DNA of 64,000 bases from Siphonodentalium dalli (lineage: Eukaryota > Mollusca > Scaphopoda > Gadilida > Siphonodentaliidae). Both the position numbers and the translations under genes were made by a program. The stretch is taken from contig CP136063.1 of NCBI GenBank assembly GCA_032622095.1, positions 32,056,987 to 32,120,986 on the forward strand. Direction: 5' to 3'. This document shows, piece by piece, positions 16,701 through 31,700 of this stretch (position 1 is the stretch's first letter; each line of letters starts with the position of its first letter). The notes under the pieces are model-generated. The model was not told the origin of the DNA, did not search any database, and saw only the letters and a program-made list of their open reading frames with translations.

Positions 16701-18094
16701 CCAGCCATGTGGTTATTTATAATGAATCTCCCATACTAGTAGTAAAATAATGACAACGTAAGCGGCTTCCAGCCATGTGGTTATTTATAATGAATCTCCC
16801 ATACTAGTAGTAAAATAATGACAACGTAAGCGGCTTCCAGCCATGTGGTTATTTATAATGAATCTCCCATACTAGTAGTAAAATAATGACAATGTATGGG
16901 GCTTCCAGCCATGTGGTTATTTATAATGAATCTCCCATACTAGTAGTAAAATAATGACAATATAAGCGGCTTCCAGCCATGTGGTTATTTATAATGAATC
17001 TCCTACACTAGTAGTAAAATAATGAAAATGTATGCGGCTTCCAGTCATGTGGTTATTTATAATGAATCTCCCATACTAGTAGTACAATAATGACAATGTA
17101 TGCGGCTTCCAGCCATGTGGTTATTTATAATGAATCTCCTATACTAGTAGTAAAATAAAGACAATGTATGTGGCTTCCAGCCATGTGGTTATATATAATG
17201 AATCTCCCATACTAGTAGTAAAATAATGACAATGTATGCGGCTTCCAGCCATGGTTATTTATAATGAATCTCCCATACTAGTAGTAAAATAATGACAATG
17301 AATGCGGCTTCCAGCCAAGTGGTTATTTATAATGAATCTCCCATACTAGTAGTAAAATAATGACAATGTATGTGGCTTCCAGTCATGTGGTTATTTATAA
17401 TAAATCTCCCATACTAGTAGTAACATAATGACAATGTATGCGGCTTCCAGCCATGTGGTTATTTATAATAAATCTCCTATACTAGTAGTAAAATAATGAC
17501 AATGTATGTGGCTTCCAGTCATGTGGTTATTTATAATGAATCTCCCATACTAGTAGTAAAATAATGACAATGTATGCGGCTTCCAGTCATGTGGTTATTT
17601 ATAATGAATCTCCCATACTAGTATTAAAATAATGACAATGTAAGCGGCTTCCAGCCATGTTGTTATTTATAATGAATCTCCCATACTAGTAATAAAATAA
17701 TGACAATGTATGTGACTTCCAGCCATGTGGTTATTTATAATGAATCTCCCATAATAGTAGTAAATAATGACAATGTAAGCGGCTTCCAGCCATGTGGTTA
17801 TTTATAATGAATCTCCCATACTAGTAGTAAAATAATGACAACGTAAGCGGCTTCCAGCCATGTGGTTATTTATAATGAATCTCCCATACTAGTAGTAAAA
17901 TAATGACAATATAAGCGGCTTCCAGCCATGTGGTTATTTATAATGAATCTCCCATACTAGTAGTAAAATAAAGACAATGTATGCGGCTTCCAGTCATGTG
18001 GTTATTTATAATGAATCTCCCATACTAGTAGTAAAATAATGACAATGTATGCGGCTCCCAGCCATGTGGTTATTTATAATAAATCTCCCATACT
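7800..18094. repeat. Higher-order repeat of about 4.05-4.12 kb, two tandem copies plus a partial copy
   Basis: Positions 9,931-13,978 are repeated directly as 13,979 to about 18,094. Markers TAGTAGTATAATAATG (9,931 and 13,979), GTATTCGGCTTCC (10,563 and 14,611) and TTGTATGTGG (10,153 and 14,201) are all 4,048 bp apart. After one extra monomer in the second copy, CCGATACTAG (12,275 and 16,391) and GCGGCTCCCAGCC (13,935 and 18,051) are 4,116 bp apart. An incomplete older copy starts near 7,800, offset 2,352 bp from the first. The block is rich in 66-bp monomers with CCATGG. A difference of exactly one monomer between otherwise near-identical copies is what unequal exchange would give. Confidence 0.85.
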
Positions 18095-20223
18095 AGTAGT
18101 AAAATAATGACAATGTATGCGGCTTCCAGCCATGTGGTTATTTATAATGAATCTCCCATACTAGTAGTAAAATAATGACAATGTATGCGGCTTCCAATCA
18201 TGTGGTTATTTATAATGAATCTCCCTTACTAGTAGTAAAATAATGACAATGTATGCGGCTTCCAGTCATGTGGTTATTTATAATAAATCTCCCATACTAG
18301 TAGTAAAATAATGACAATGTATGCGGCTTCCAGCCATGTGGTTATTTATAATGAATCTCCCATACTAGTAGTAAAATAATGACAATGTATGCGGCTTCCA
18401 GTCATGTGGTTATTTATAATGAATCTCCCATACTAGTAGTAAAATAATGACAATGTATGCGGCTTCCAGCCATGTGGTTATTTATAATGAATCTCCCATA
18501 CTAGTAGTAAAATAATGACAATGTATGCGGCTTCCAGTCATGTGGTTATTTATAATGAATCTCCCATAATAGTAGTAAATAATGGCAATGTATGCGGCTT
18601 CCAGCCATGGTTATTTATAATGAATCTCTCATACTAGTAGTAAAATAATGACAATGTATGCGGCTTCCAGTCATGTGGTTATTTATAATGAATCTCCCAT
18701 ACTAGTAGTAAAATAATGACAATGTATGCGGCTTCCAGTCATGTGGTTATTTATAATGAATCTCCCATACTAGTAGTAAAATAATGACAATGTATGCGGC
18801 TTCCAGTCATGTGGTTATTTATAATGATTCTCCCTTACTAGTAGTAAAATAATGACAATGTATGCGGCTTCCAGTCATGTGGTTATTTATAATAAATCTC
18901 CCATACTAGTAGTAACATAATGACAATGTATGCGGCTTCCAGCCATGTGGTTATTTATAATAAATCTCCTATACTAGTAGTAAAATAATGACAATGTATG
19001 TGGCTTCCAGTCATGTGGTTATTTATAATGAATCTCCCATACTAGTAGTAAAATAATGACAATGTATGCGGCTTCCAGTCATGTGGTTATTTATAATAAA
19101 TCTCCCATACTAGTAGTAAAATAATGACAACGAATGCGGCTTCCAGCCATGTGGTTATTTATAATGAATCTCCCATACTAGTAGTAAAATAATGACAATG
19201 TATGCGGCTTCCAGTCATGTGGTTATTTATAATAAATCTCCCATACTAGTAGTAAAATAATGACAACGAATGCGGCTTCCAGCCATGTGGTTATTTATAA
19301 TGAATCTCCCATACTAGTAGTAAAATAATGACAATGTATGCGGCTTCCAGTCATGTGGTTATTTATAATGAATCTCCCTTACTAGTAGTAAAATAATGAC
19401 AATGTATGTGGCTTCCAGTCATGTGGTTATTTATAATGAATCTCCCATACTAGTAGTACAATAATGACAATGTATGTGGCTTCCAGTCATGTGGTTATTT
19501 ATAATGAATCTCCCATACTAGTAGTAAAATAATGACAATGTATGTGGCTTCCAGCCATGTGGTTATTTATAATGAATCTCCCATACTAGTAGTAAAATAA
19601 TGACAATGTATGCGGCTTCCAGCCATGTGGTTATTTATAATGAATCTCCCATACTAGTAGTAAAATAATGACAATGTATGCGGCTTCCAGCCATGTGGTT
19701 ATTTATAATGAATCTCCCATACTAGTAGTAAAATAATGACATTGTATGCGGCTTCCAGCCATGTGGTTATTTATAATGAATCTCCCATACTAGTAGTATA
19801 ATAATGACAATGTATGTGGCTTCCAGCCATGTTGTTACTTATAATGAATCTCCCATATTAGTAGTAAAATAATGACAATGTATGTGGCTTCCAGCCATGT
19901 TGTTACTTATAATGAATCTCCCATACTAGTTGTAAAATAATGACAATGTATGCGGCTTCCAGCCATGTGGTTATTTATAATGAATCTCCCATACTAGTAG
20001 TATAATAATGACAATGTATGTGGCTTCCAGCCATGTTGTTACGTATAATGAATCTCCCATATTAGTAGTAAAATAATGACAATGTATGTGGCTTCCAGCC
20101 ATGTTGTTACTTATAATGAATCTCCCATACTATTAGTAAAATAATGACAATGTATGTGGCTTCCAGTCATGTGGTTATTTATAATGCATCTCCCATACTA
20201 GTAGTAAAATAATGACAATGTAA

Positions 20224-21850
20224 GCGGCTTCCAGTCATGTGGTTATTTATAATGAATCTCCCATACTAATAGTAAAATAATGACATTGTATGTGGCTACC
20301 AGTCATGTGGTTATTTATAATGAATCTCCCATACTAGTAGTAAAATAATGACAATGTATGCGGCATCCAGTCATGTTGTTATTTATAATGAATCTCCCAT
20401 ACTAGCAGTAAAATAATGACAATGTAAGCGGCTTCCAGCCATGTGGTTATTTATAATGAATCTCCCATACTAGTAGTAAAATAATGACAATGTATGCGGC
20501 TTCCAGTCATGTGGTTATTTATTATGAATCTCCCTTACTAGTAGTAAAATAATGACAATGTAAGCGGCTTCCAGCCATGTGGTTATTTATAATGAATCTC
20601 CCATACTATTAGTAAAATAATGACAATGTATGTGGCCTCCAGCCATGTGGTTATTTATAATGAATCTCCCATACTAGTAGTATAATAATGACAATGTATG
20701 TGGCTTCCAGCCATGTTGTTACTTATAATGAATCTCCCATATTAGTAGTAAAATAATGACAATGTATGTGGCTTCCAGCCATGTTGTTACTTATAATGAA
20801 TCTCCCATACTACTGGTAAAATAATGACAATGTATGTGGCTTCCAGTCGTGTGGTTATTTATAATGAATCTCCCATACTAGTAGTAAAATAATGACATTG
20901 TATGTGGCTTCCAGTCATGTAGTTATTTATTATGAATCTCACTTACTAGTAGTAAAATAATGACAATGTATGTGGCTTCCCGTTATGTGGTTATTTATAA
21001 TGAATCTCCCATACTAGTAGTAAAATAATGACAATGTATGCGGCTTCCAGACATGTGGTTATTTATAATGAATCTCCCATACTAATAGTAAAATAATGAC
21101 ATTGTATGTGGCTACCAGTCATGTGGTTATTTATAATGAATCTCCCATACTAGTAGTAAAATAATGACAATGTATGCGGCATCCAGTCATGTTGTTATTT
21201 ATAATGAATCTCCCATACTAGCAGTAAAATAATGACAATGTAAGCGGCTTCCAGCCATGTGGTTATTTATAATGAATCTCCCATACTAGTAGTAAAATAA
21301 TGACAATGTATGCGGCTTCCAGTCATGTGGTTATTTATTATGAATCTCCCTTACTAGTAGTAAAATAATGACAATGTAAGCGGCTTCCAGCCATGTGGTT
21401 ATTTATAATGAATCTCCCATACTATTAGTAAAATAATGACAATGTATGTGGCCTCCAGCCATGTGGTTATTTATAATGAATCTCCCATACTAGTAGTATA
21501 ATAATGACAATGTATGTGGCTTCCAGCCATGTTGTTACTTATAATGAATCTCCCATATTAGTAGTAAAATAATGACAATGTATGTGGCTTCCAGCCATGT
21601 TGTTACTTATAATGAATCTCCCATACTACTGGTAAAATAATGACAATGTATGTGGCTTCCAGTCGTGTGGTTATTTATAATGAATCTCCCATACTAGTAG
21701 TAAAATAATGACATTGTATGTGGCTTCCAGTCATGTAGTTATTTATTATGAATCTCACTTACTAGTAGTAAAATAATGACAATGTATGTGGCTTCCCGTT
21801 ATGTGGTTATTTATAATGAATCTCCCATACTAGTAGTAAAATAATGACAA
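20224..21850. repeat. 816-bp (12-monomer) higher-order repeat, two tandem copies
   Basis: A run of monomers with private variants, including GGCTACCAGTC, GCGGCATCCAG, TGGCCTCCAGCC and TTCCCGTTATG, is duplicated in the same order. GGCTACC lies at 20,294 and 21,110, an offset of 816 bp, exactly 12 monomers. The copies are nearly identical, so the duplication is recent relative to general monomer divergence. Exact edges were not determined. Confidence 0.8.
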
Positions 21851-22780
21851 TGTGTGCGGCTTCCAGACATGTGGTTATTTATAATGAATCTCCCATACTA
21901 GTAGTAAAATAATGACAATGTATGTGGCTTCCAGTCATGTGGTTATTTATAATGAATCTCCCATACTAGTTGTAAAATAATGACAATGTATGCGGCTTCC
22001 AGCCATGTGGTTATTTATAATGAATCTCCCATACTAGCAGTAAAATAATGACAATGTATGCGGCTTCCAGCCATGTGGTTATTTATAATGAATCTCCCAT
22101 ACTAGTAGTAAAATAATGACAATGTATGCGGCTTCCAGCCAAGTGGTTATTTATAATGAATCTCCCATACTAGCAGTAAAATAATGACAATGTATGTGGC
22201 TTCCAGCCATGTGGTTATTTATAATGAATCTCCCATACTAGTAGTAAAATAATGACAATGTATGCGGCTTCCAGCCAAGTGGTTATTTATAATGAATCTC
22301 CCATACTAGCAGTAAAATAATGACAATGTATGTGGCTTCCAGCCATGTGGTTATTTATAATGAATCTCCCATACTAGCAGTAAAATAATGACAATGTATG
22401 TGGCTTCCAGCCAAGTGGTTATTTATAATGAATCTCCCATACTAGCAGTAAAATAATGACAATGTATGTGGCTTCCAGCCATGTGGTTATTTATAATGAA
22501 TCTCCCATACTAGCAGTAAAATAATGACAATGTATGCGGCTTCCAGCCAAGTGGTTATTTATAATGAATCTCCCATACTAGCAGTAAAATAATGACAATG
22601 TATGTGGCTTCCAGTCATGTGGTTATTTATAATGAATCTCCCATACTAGTAGTAAAATAATGACAATGTATGCGGCTTCCAGCCAAGTGGTTATTTATAA
22701 TGAATCTCCCATACTAGCAGTAAAATAATGACAATGTATGTGGCTTCCAGCCATGTGGTTATTTATAATGAATCTCCCAT

Positions 22781-25700
22781 ACAAGTAGTAAAATAATGAC
22801 AATGTATGGGGCTTCCAGTCATGTGGTTATTTATTATGAATCTCCCTTACTAGTAGTAAAATAATGACAATGTAAGCGGCTTCCAGCCATGTGGTTATTT
22901 ATAATGAATCTCCCATATTAGTAGTAAAATAATGACAATGTAAGCGGCTTCCAGCCATGTGGTTATTTATAATGAATCTCCCATATTAGTAGTAACATAA
23001 TGACAATGTATGCGGTTTCCAGCCATGTGGTTAGTTATGATGAATCTCCCATACTAGTAGTAAAATAATGACAATGTATGCGGTTTCCAGCCATGTGGTT
23101 ATTTATAATGAATCTCCCATACTAGTAGTAAAATAATGACAATGTATGGGGCTTCCAGTCATGTGGTTATTTATAATGAATCTCCCATACTAGTTGTAAA
23201 ATAATGACAATGTATGCGGCTTCCAGCCATGTGGTTATTTATAATGAATCTCCTATACTAGTAGTAAAATAATGACAATGTATGTGGCTTCCAGCCATGT
23301 GGTTATTTATAATGAATCTCCCATACTAGTTGTAAAATAATGACAATATACGCGGCTTCCAGTCATGTGGTTATTTATAATGAATCTCCCATACTATTAG
23401 TAAAATAATTACAATGTATGCGGCTTCCAGCCATGTTGTTATTTATAATGAAACTCCCATACAAGTAGTAAAATAATGACAATGTATGCGGCTTCCAGCC
23501 ATGTGGTTATTTATAATGAATCTCCCATACTAGTAATAAAATAATGACAATGTATGCGGCTTCCAGCCATGTGGTTATCTATAATGAATCTACCATACTA
23601 GTAGTAAAATAATGACAATGTATGCGGCTTCCAGTCATGTGGTTATTTATAATGAATCTCCCATAATAGTAGTAAATAATGACAATGTAAGCGGCTTCCA
23701 GCCATGTGGTTATTTATAATGAATCTCCCATACTAGTAGTAAAATAATGACAATGTATGCGGCTTCCAGCCAAGTGGTTATTTATAATGAATCTCCCATA
23801 CTAGTTGTAAAATAATGACAATGTATGCGGCTTCCAGCCATCTGGTTATTTATAATGAATCTCCCATACTAGTAGTAAAATAATGACAATATATGCGGCT
23901 TCCAGCTATGGTTATTTATAATGAATCTCCCATACTAGTAGTAAAATAATGACAATGTAAGCGGATTCCAGTCATGTGGTTATTTATAATGAAACTCCCA
24001 TACTAGTAGTAAAATAATGACAATGTATGCGGCTTCCAGCCATGTGGTTATTTATAATGAATCTCCCATACTAGTAGTAAAATAATGACAATGAATGCGG
24101 CTTCCAGCCATGTGGTTATTTATAATGAATCTCCCATACTAGTGGTAAAATAATGACAATGAATGCGGCTTCGAGTCATGTGGTTATTAATAATGAATCT
24201 CCCATACTAGTATTACAATAATGACAATGTATGCGGCTTCCAGACATGTGGTTATTTATAATGAATCTCCCATACTAGTAGTAAAATAATGACAATGTAT
24301 GTGGCTTCCAGTCATGTGGTTATTTATAATGAATCTCCCATACTAGTAGTAAAATAATGACAATGTATGCGGCTTCCAGCCATGTGGTTATTTATAATGA
24401 ATCTCCCATACTAGCAGTAAAATAATGACAATGTATGTGGCTTCCAGCCATGTGGTTATTTATAATGAATCTCCCATACTAGTAGTAAAATAATGACAAT
24501 GTATGCGGCTTCCAGCCAAGTGGTTATTTATAATGAATCTCCCATACTAGCAGTAAAATAATGACAATGTATGTGGCTTCCAACCATGTGGTTATTTATA
24601 ATGAATCTGCCATACTAGTAGTAAAATAATGACAATGTATGCGGCTTCCAGCCAAGTGGTTATTTATAATGAATCTCCCATACTAGCAGTAAAATAATGA
24701 CAATGTATGTGGCTTCCAGCCATGTGGTTATTTATAATGAATCTCCCATACTAGCAGTAAAATAATGACAATGTATGTGGCTTCCAGCCAAGTGGTTATT
24801 TATAATGAATCTCCCATACTAGCAGTAAAATAATGACAATGTATGTGGCTTCCAGCCATGTGGTTATTTATAATGAATCTCCCATACTAGCAGTAAAATA
24901 ATGACAATGTATGCGGCTTCCAGCCAAGTGGTTATTTATAATGAATCTCCCATACTAGCAGTAAAATAATGACAATGTATGTGGCTTCCAGCCATCTGGT
25001 TATTTATAATGAATCTCCCATACTAGTAGTAAAATAATGACAATATATGCGGCTTCCAGCTATGGTTATTTATAATGAATCTCCCATACTAGTAGTAAAA
25101 TAATGACAATGTAAGCGGATTCCAGTCATGTGGTTATTTATAATGAAACTCCCATACTAGTAGTAAAATAATGACAATGTATGCGGCTTCCAGCCATGTG
25201 GTTATTTATAATGAATCTCCCATACTAGTAGTAAAATAATGACAATGAATGCGGCTTCCAGCCATGTGGTTATTTATAATGAATCTCCCATACTAGTGGT
25301 AAAATAATGACAATGAATGCGGCTTCGAGTCATGTGGTTATTTATAATGAATCTCCCATACTAGTATTACAATAATGACAATGTATGCGGCTTCCAGACA
25401 TGTGGTTATTTATAATGAATCTCCCATACTAGTAGTAAAATAATGACAATGTATGTGGCTTCCAGTCATGTGGTTATTTATAATGAATCTCCCATACTAG
25501 TAGTAAAATAATGACAATGTATGCGGCTTCCAGCCATGTGGTTATTTATAATGAATCTCCCATACTAGCAGTAAAATAATGACAATGTATGTGGCTTCCA
25601 GCCATGTGGTTATTTATAATGAATCTCCCATACTAGTAGTAAAATAATGACAATGTATGCGGCTTCCAGCCAAGTGGTTATTTATAATGAATCTCCCATA

Positions 25701-28700
25701 CTAGCAGTAAAATAATGACAATGTATGTGGCTTCCAACCATGTGGTTATTTATAATGAATCTCCCATACTAGTAGTAAAATAATGACAATGTATGCGGCT
25801 TCCAGCCAAGTGGTTATTTATAATGAATCTCCCATACTAGCAGTAAAATAATGACAATGTATGTGGCTTCCAGCCATGTGGTTATTTATAATGAATCTCC
25901 CATACTAGCAGTAAAATAATGACAATGTATGTGGCTTCCAGCCAAGTGGTTATTTATAATGAATCTCCCATACTAGCAGTAAAATAATGACAATGTATGT
26001 GGCTTCCAGCCATGTGGTTATTTATAATGAATCTCCCATACTAGCAGTAAAATAATGACAATGTATGCGGCTTCCAGCCAAGTGGTTATTTATAATGAAT
26101 CTCCCATACTAGCAGTAAAATAATGACAATGTATGTGGCTTCCAGTCATGTGGTTATTTATAATGAATCTCCCATACTAGTAGTAAAGTAATGACAATGT
26201 ATGCGGCTTCCAGCCATGTGGTTATTTATAATGAATCTCCCATACTAGTAGTAAAATAATGACAATGTATGCGGCTTCCAGTCATGTGGTTATTTATTAT
26301 GAATCTCCCTTACTAGTAGTAAAATAATGACAATGTAAGCGGCTTCCAGCCATGTGGTTATTTATAATGAATCTCCCATACTATTAGTAAAATAATGACA
26401 ATGTATGTGGCTTCCAGTCGTGTGGTTATTTATAATGAATCTCCCATACTAGTAGTAAAATAATGACATTGTATGTGGCTTCCAGTCATGTAGTTATTTA
26501 TTATGAATCTCACTTACTAGTAGTAAAATAATGACAATGTATGTGGCTTCCAGTCATGTGGTTATTTATAATGAATCTCCCATATTAGTAGTAAAATAAT
26601 GACAATGTATGCGGCTTCCAGACATGTGGTTATTTATAATGAATCTCCCATACTAGTAGTAAAATAATGACAATGTATGTGGCTTCCAGTCATGTGGTTA
26701 TTTATAATGAATCTCCCATACTAGTAGTAAAATAATGACAATGTATGCGGCTTCCAGCCATGTGGTTATTTATAATGAATCTCCCATACTAGCAGTAAAA
26801 TAATGACAATGTATGCGGCTTCCAGCCATGTGGTTATTTATAATGAATCTCCCATACTAGTAGTAAAATAATGACAATGTATGCGGCTTCCAGCCAAGTG
26901 GTTATTTATAATGAATCTCCCATACTAGCAGTAAAATAATGACAATGTATGTGGCTTCCAGCCATGTGGTTATTTATAATGAATCTCCCATACTAGTAGT
27001 AAAATAATGACAATGTATGCGGCTTCCAGCCAAGTGGTTATTTATAATGAATCTCCCATACTAGCAGTAAAATAATGACAATGTATGTGGCTTCCAGCCA
27101 TGTGGTTATTTATAATGAATCTCCCATACTAGCAGTAAAATAATGACAATGTATGTGGCTTCCAACCATGTGGTTATTTATAATGAATCTCCCATACTAG
27201 TAGTAAAATAATGACAATGTATGCGGCTTCCAGCCAAGTGGTTATTTATAATGAATCTCCCATACTAGCAGTAAAATAATGACAATGTATGTGGCTTCCA
27301 GCCATGTGGTTATTTATAATGAATCTCCCATACTAGCAGTAAAATAATGACAATGTATGTGGCTTCCAGCCAAGTGGTTATTTATAATGAATCTCCCATA
27401 CTAGCAGTAAAATAATGACAATGTATGTGGCTTCCAGCCATGTGGTTATTTATAATGAATCTCCCATACTAGCAGTAAAATAATGACAATGTATGCGGCT
27501 TCCAGCCAAGTGGTTATTTATAATGAATCTCCCATACTAGCAGTAAAATAATGACAATGTATGTGGCTTCCAGTCATGTGGTTATTTATAATGAATCTCC
27601 CATACTAGTAGTAAAGTAATGACAATGTATGCGGCTTCCAGCCATGTGGTTATTTATAATGAATCTCCCATACTAGTAGTAAAATAATGACAATGTATGC
27701 GGCTTCCAGTCATGTGGTTATTTATTATGAATCTCCCTTACTAGTAGTAAAATAATGACAATGTAAGCGGCTTCCAGCCATGTGGTTATTTATAATGAAT
27801 CTCCCATACTATTAGTAAAATAATGACAATGTATGTGGCTTCCAGTCGTGTGGTTATTTATAATGAATCTCCCATACTAGTAGTAAAATAATGACATTGT
27901 ATGTGGCTTCCAGTCATGTAGTTATTTATTATGAATCTCACTTACTAGTAGTAAAATAATGACAATGTATGTGGCTTCCAGTCATGTGGTTATTTATAAT
28001 GAATCTCCCATATTAGTAGTAAAATAATGACAATGTATGCGGCTTCCAGACATGTGGTTATTTATAATGAATCTCCCATACTAGTAGTAAAATAATGACA
28101 ATGTATGTGGCTTCCAGTCATGTGGTTATTTATAATGAATCTCCCATACTAGTAGTAAAATAATGACAATGTATGCGGCTTCCAGCCATGTGGTTATTTA
28201 TAATGAATCTCCCATACTAGCAGTAAAATAATGACAATGTATGCGGCTTCCAGCCATGTGGTTATTTATAATGAATCTCCCATACTAGTAGTAAAATAAT
28301 GACAATGTATGCGGCTTCCAGCCAAGTGGTTATTTATAATGAATCTCCCATACTAGCAGTAAAATAATGACAATGTATGTGGCTTCCAGCCATGTGGTTA
28401 TTTATAATGAATCTCCCATACTAGTAGTAAAATAATGACAATGTATGCGGCTTCCAGCCAAGTGGTTATTTATAATGAATCTCCCATACTAGCAGTAAAA
28501 TAATGACAATGTATGTGGCTTCCAGCCATGTGGTTATTTATAATGAATCTCCCATACTAGCAGTAAAATAATGACAATGTATGTGGCTTCCAGCCAAGTG
28601 GTTATTTATAATGAATCTCCCATACTAGCAGTAAAATAATGACAATGTATGTGGCTTCCAGCCATGTGGTTATTAATAATGAATCTCCCATACTAGCAGT

Positions 28701-31700
28701 AAAATAATGACAATGTATGCGGCTTCCAGCCAAGTGGTTATTTATAATGAATCTCCCATACTAGCAGTAAAATAATGACAATGTATGTGGCTTCCAGTCA
28801 TGTGGTTATTTATAATGAATCTCCCATACTAGTAGTAAAATAATGACAATGTATGCGGCTTCCAGCCAAGTGGTTATTTATAATGAATCTCCCATACTAG
28901 CAGTAAAATAATGACAATGTATGTGGCTTCCAGCCATGTGGTTATTTATAATGAATCTCCCATACAAGTAGTAAAATAATGACAATGTATGGGGCTTCCA
29001 GTCATGTGGTTATTTATTATGAATCTCCCTTACTAGTAGTAAAATAATGACAATGTAAGCGGCTTCCAGCCATGTGGTTATTTATAATGAATCTCCCATA
29101 TTAGTAGTAAAATAATGACAATGTAAGCGGCTTCCAGCCATGTGGTTATTTATAATGAATCTCCCATATTAGTAGTAACATAATGACAATGTATGCGGTT
29201 TCCAGCCATGTGGTTAGTTATAATGAATATCCCATACTAGTAGTAAAATAATGACAATGTATGCGGTTTCCAGCCATGTGGTTATTTATAATGAATCTCC
29301 TATACTAGTAGTAAAATAATGACAATGTATGTGGCTTCCAGCCATGTGGTTATTTATAATGAATCTCCCATACTAGTTGTAAAATAATGACAATATACGC
29401 GGCTTCCAGTCATGTGGTTATTTATAATGAATCTCCCATACTATTAGTAAAATAATGACAATGTATGCGGCTTCCAGCCATGTTGTTATTTATAATGAAA
29501 CTCCCATACAAGTAGTAAAATAATGACAATGTATGCGGCTTCCAGCCATGTGGTTATTTATAATGAATCTCCCATACTAGTAATAAAATAATGACAATGT
29601 ATGCGGCTTCCAGCCATGTGGTTATCTATAATGAATCTACCATACTAGTAGTAAAATAATGACAATGTATGCGGCTTCCAGTCATGTGGTTATTTGTAAT
29701 GAATCTCCCATAATAGTAGTAAATAGTGACAATGTAAGCGGCTTCCAGCCATGTGGTTATTTATAATGAATCTCCCATACTAGTAGTAAAATAATGACAA
29801 TGTATGCGGCTTCCAGCCAAGTGGTTATTTATAATGAATCTCCCATACTAGTTGTAAAATAATGACAATGTATGCGGCTTCCAGCCATGTGGTTATTTAT
29901 AATGAATCTCCCATACTAGTAGTAAAATAATGACAATATATGCGTCTTCCAGCTATGGTTATTTATAATGAATCTCCCATACTAGTAGTAAAATAATGAC
30001 AATGTAAGCGGATTCCAGTCATGTGGTTATTTATAATGAAACTCCCATACTAGTAGTAAACTAATGACAATGTATGCGGCTTCCAGCCATGTGGTTATTT
30101 ATAATGAATCTCCCATACTAGTAGTAAAATAATGACAATGAATGCGGCTTCCAGCCATGTGGTTATTTATAATGAATCTCCCATACTAGTGGTAAAATAA
30201 TGACACTGAATGCGGCTTCGAGTCATGTGGTTATTTATAATGAATCTCCCATACTAGTATTAAAATAATGACAATGTATGCGGCTTCCAGACATGTGGTT
30301 ATTTATAATGAATCTCCCATACTAGTAGTAAAATAATGACAATGTATGTGGCTTCCAGTCATGTGGTTATTTATAATGAATCTCCCATACTAGTAGTAAA
30401 ATAATGACAATGTATGCGGCTTCCAGCCATGTGGTTATTTATAATGAATCTCCCATACTAGCAGTAAAATAATGACAATGTATGTGGCTTCCAGCCATGT
30501 GGTTATTTATAATGAATCTCCCATACTAGTAGTAAAATAATGACAATGTATGCGGCTTCCAGCCAAGTGGTTATTTATAATGAATCTCCCATACTAGCAG
30601 TAAAATAATGACAATGTATGTGGCTTCCAACCATGTGGTTATTTATAATGAATCTCCCATACTAGTAGTAAAATAATGACAATGTATGCGGCTTCCAGCC
30701 AAGTGGTTATTTATAATGAATCTCCCATACTAGCAGTAAAATAATGACAATGTATGTGGCTTCCAGCCATGTGGTTATTTATAATGAATCTCCCATACTA
30801 GCAGTAAAATAATGACAATGTATGTGGCTTCCAGCCAAGTGGTTATTTATAATGAATCTCCCATACTAGCAGTAAAATAATGACAATGTATGTGGCTTCC
30901 AGCCATGTGGTTATTTATAATGAATCTCCCATACTAGCAGTAAAATAATGACAATGTATGCGGCTTCCAGCCAAGTGGTTATTTATAATGAATCTCCCAT
31001 ACTAGCAGTAAAATAATGACAATGTATGTGGCTTCCAGTCATGTGGTTATTTATAATGAATCTCCCATACTAGTAGTAAAATAATGACAATGTATGCGGC
31101 TTCCAGCCATGTGGTTATTTATAATGAATCTCCCATACTAGTAGTAAAATAATGACAATGTATGCGGCTTCCAGTCATGTGGTTATTTATTATGAATCTC
31201 CCTTACTATTAGTAAAATAATGACAATGTAAGCGGCTTCCAGCCATGTGGTTATTTATAATGAATCTCCCATAATAGTAGTAAATAATGACAATGTAAGC
31301 GGCTTCCAGCCATGTGGTTATTTATAATGAATCTCCCATACTAGTAGTAAAATAATGACAATGTATGCGGCTTCCAGCCAAGTGGTTATTTATAATGAAT
31401 CTCCCATACTAGTTGTAAAATAATGACAATGTATGCGGCTTCCAGCCATGTGGTTATTTATAATGAATCTCCCATACTAGTAGTAAAATAATGACAATAT
31501 ATGCGGCTTCCAGCTATGGTTATTTATAATGAATCTCCCATACTAGCAGTAAAATAATGACAATGTAAGCGGCTCACAGCCATGTGATTATTTATAATGA
31601 ATCTCCCATACTAGTAGTAAAATAATGACAATGTAAGCGGCTTCCAGCCATGTGGTTATTTATAATGAATCTCCCATACTAGTAGTAAAATAATGACAAT

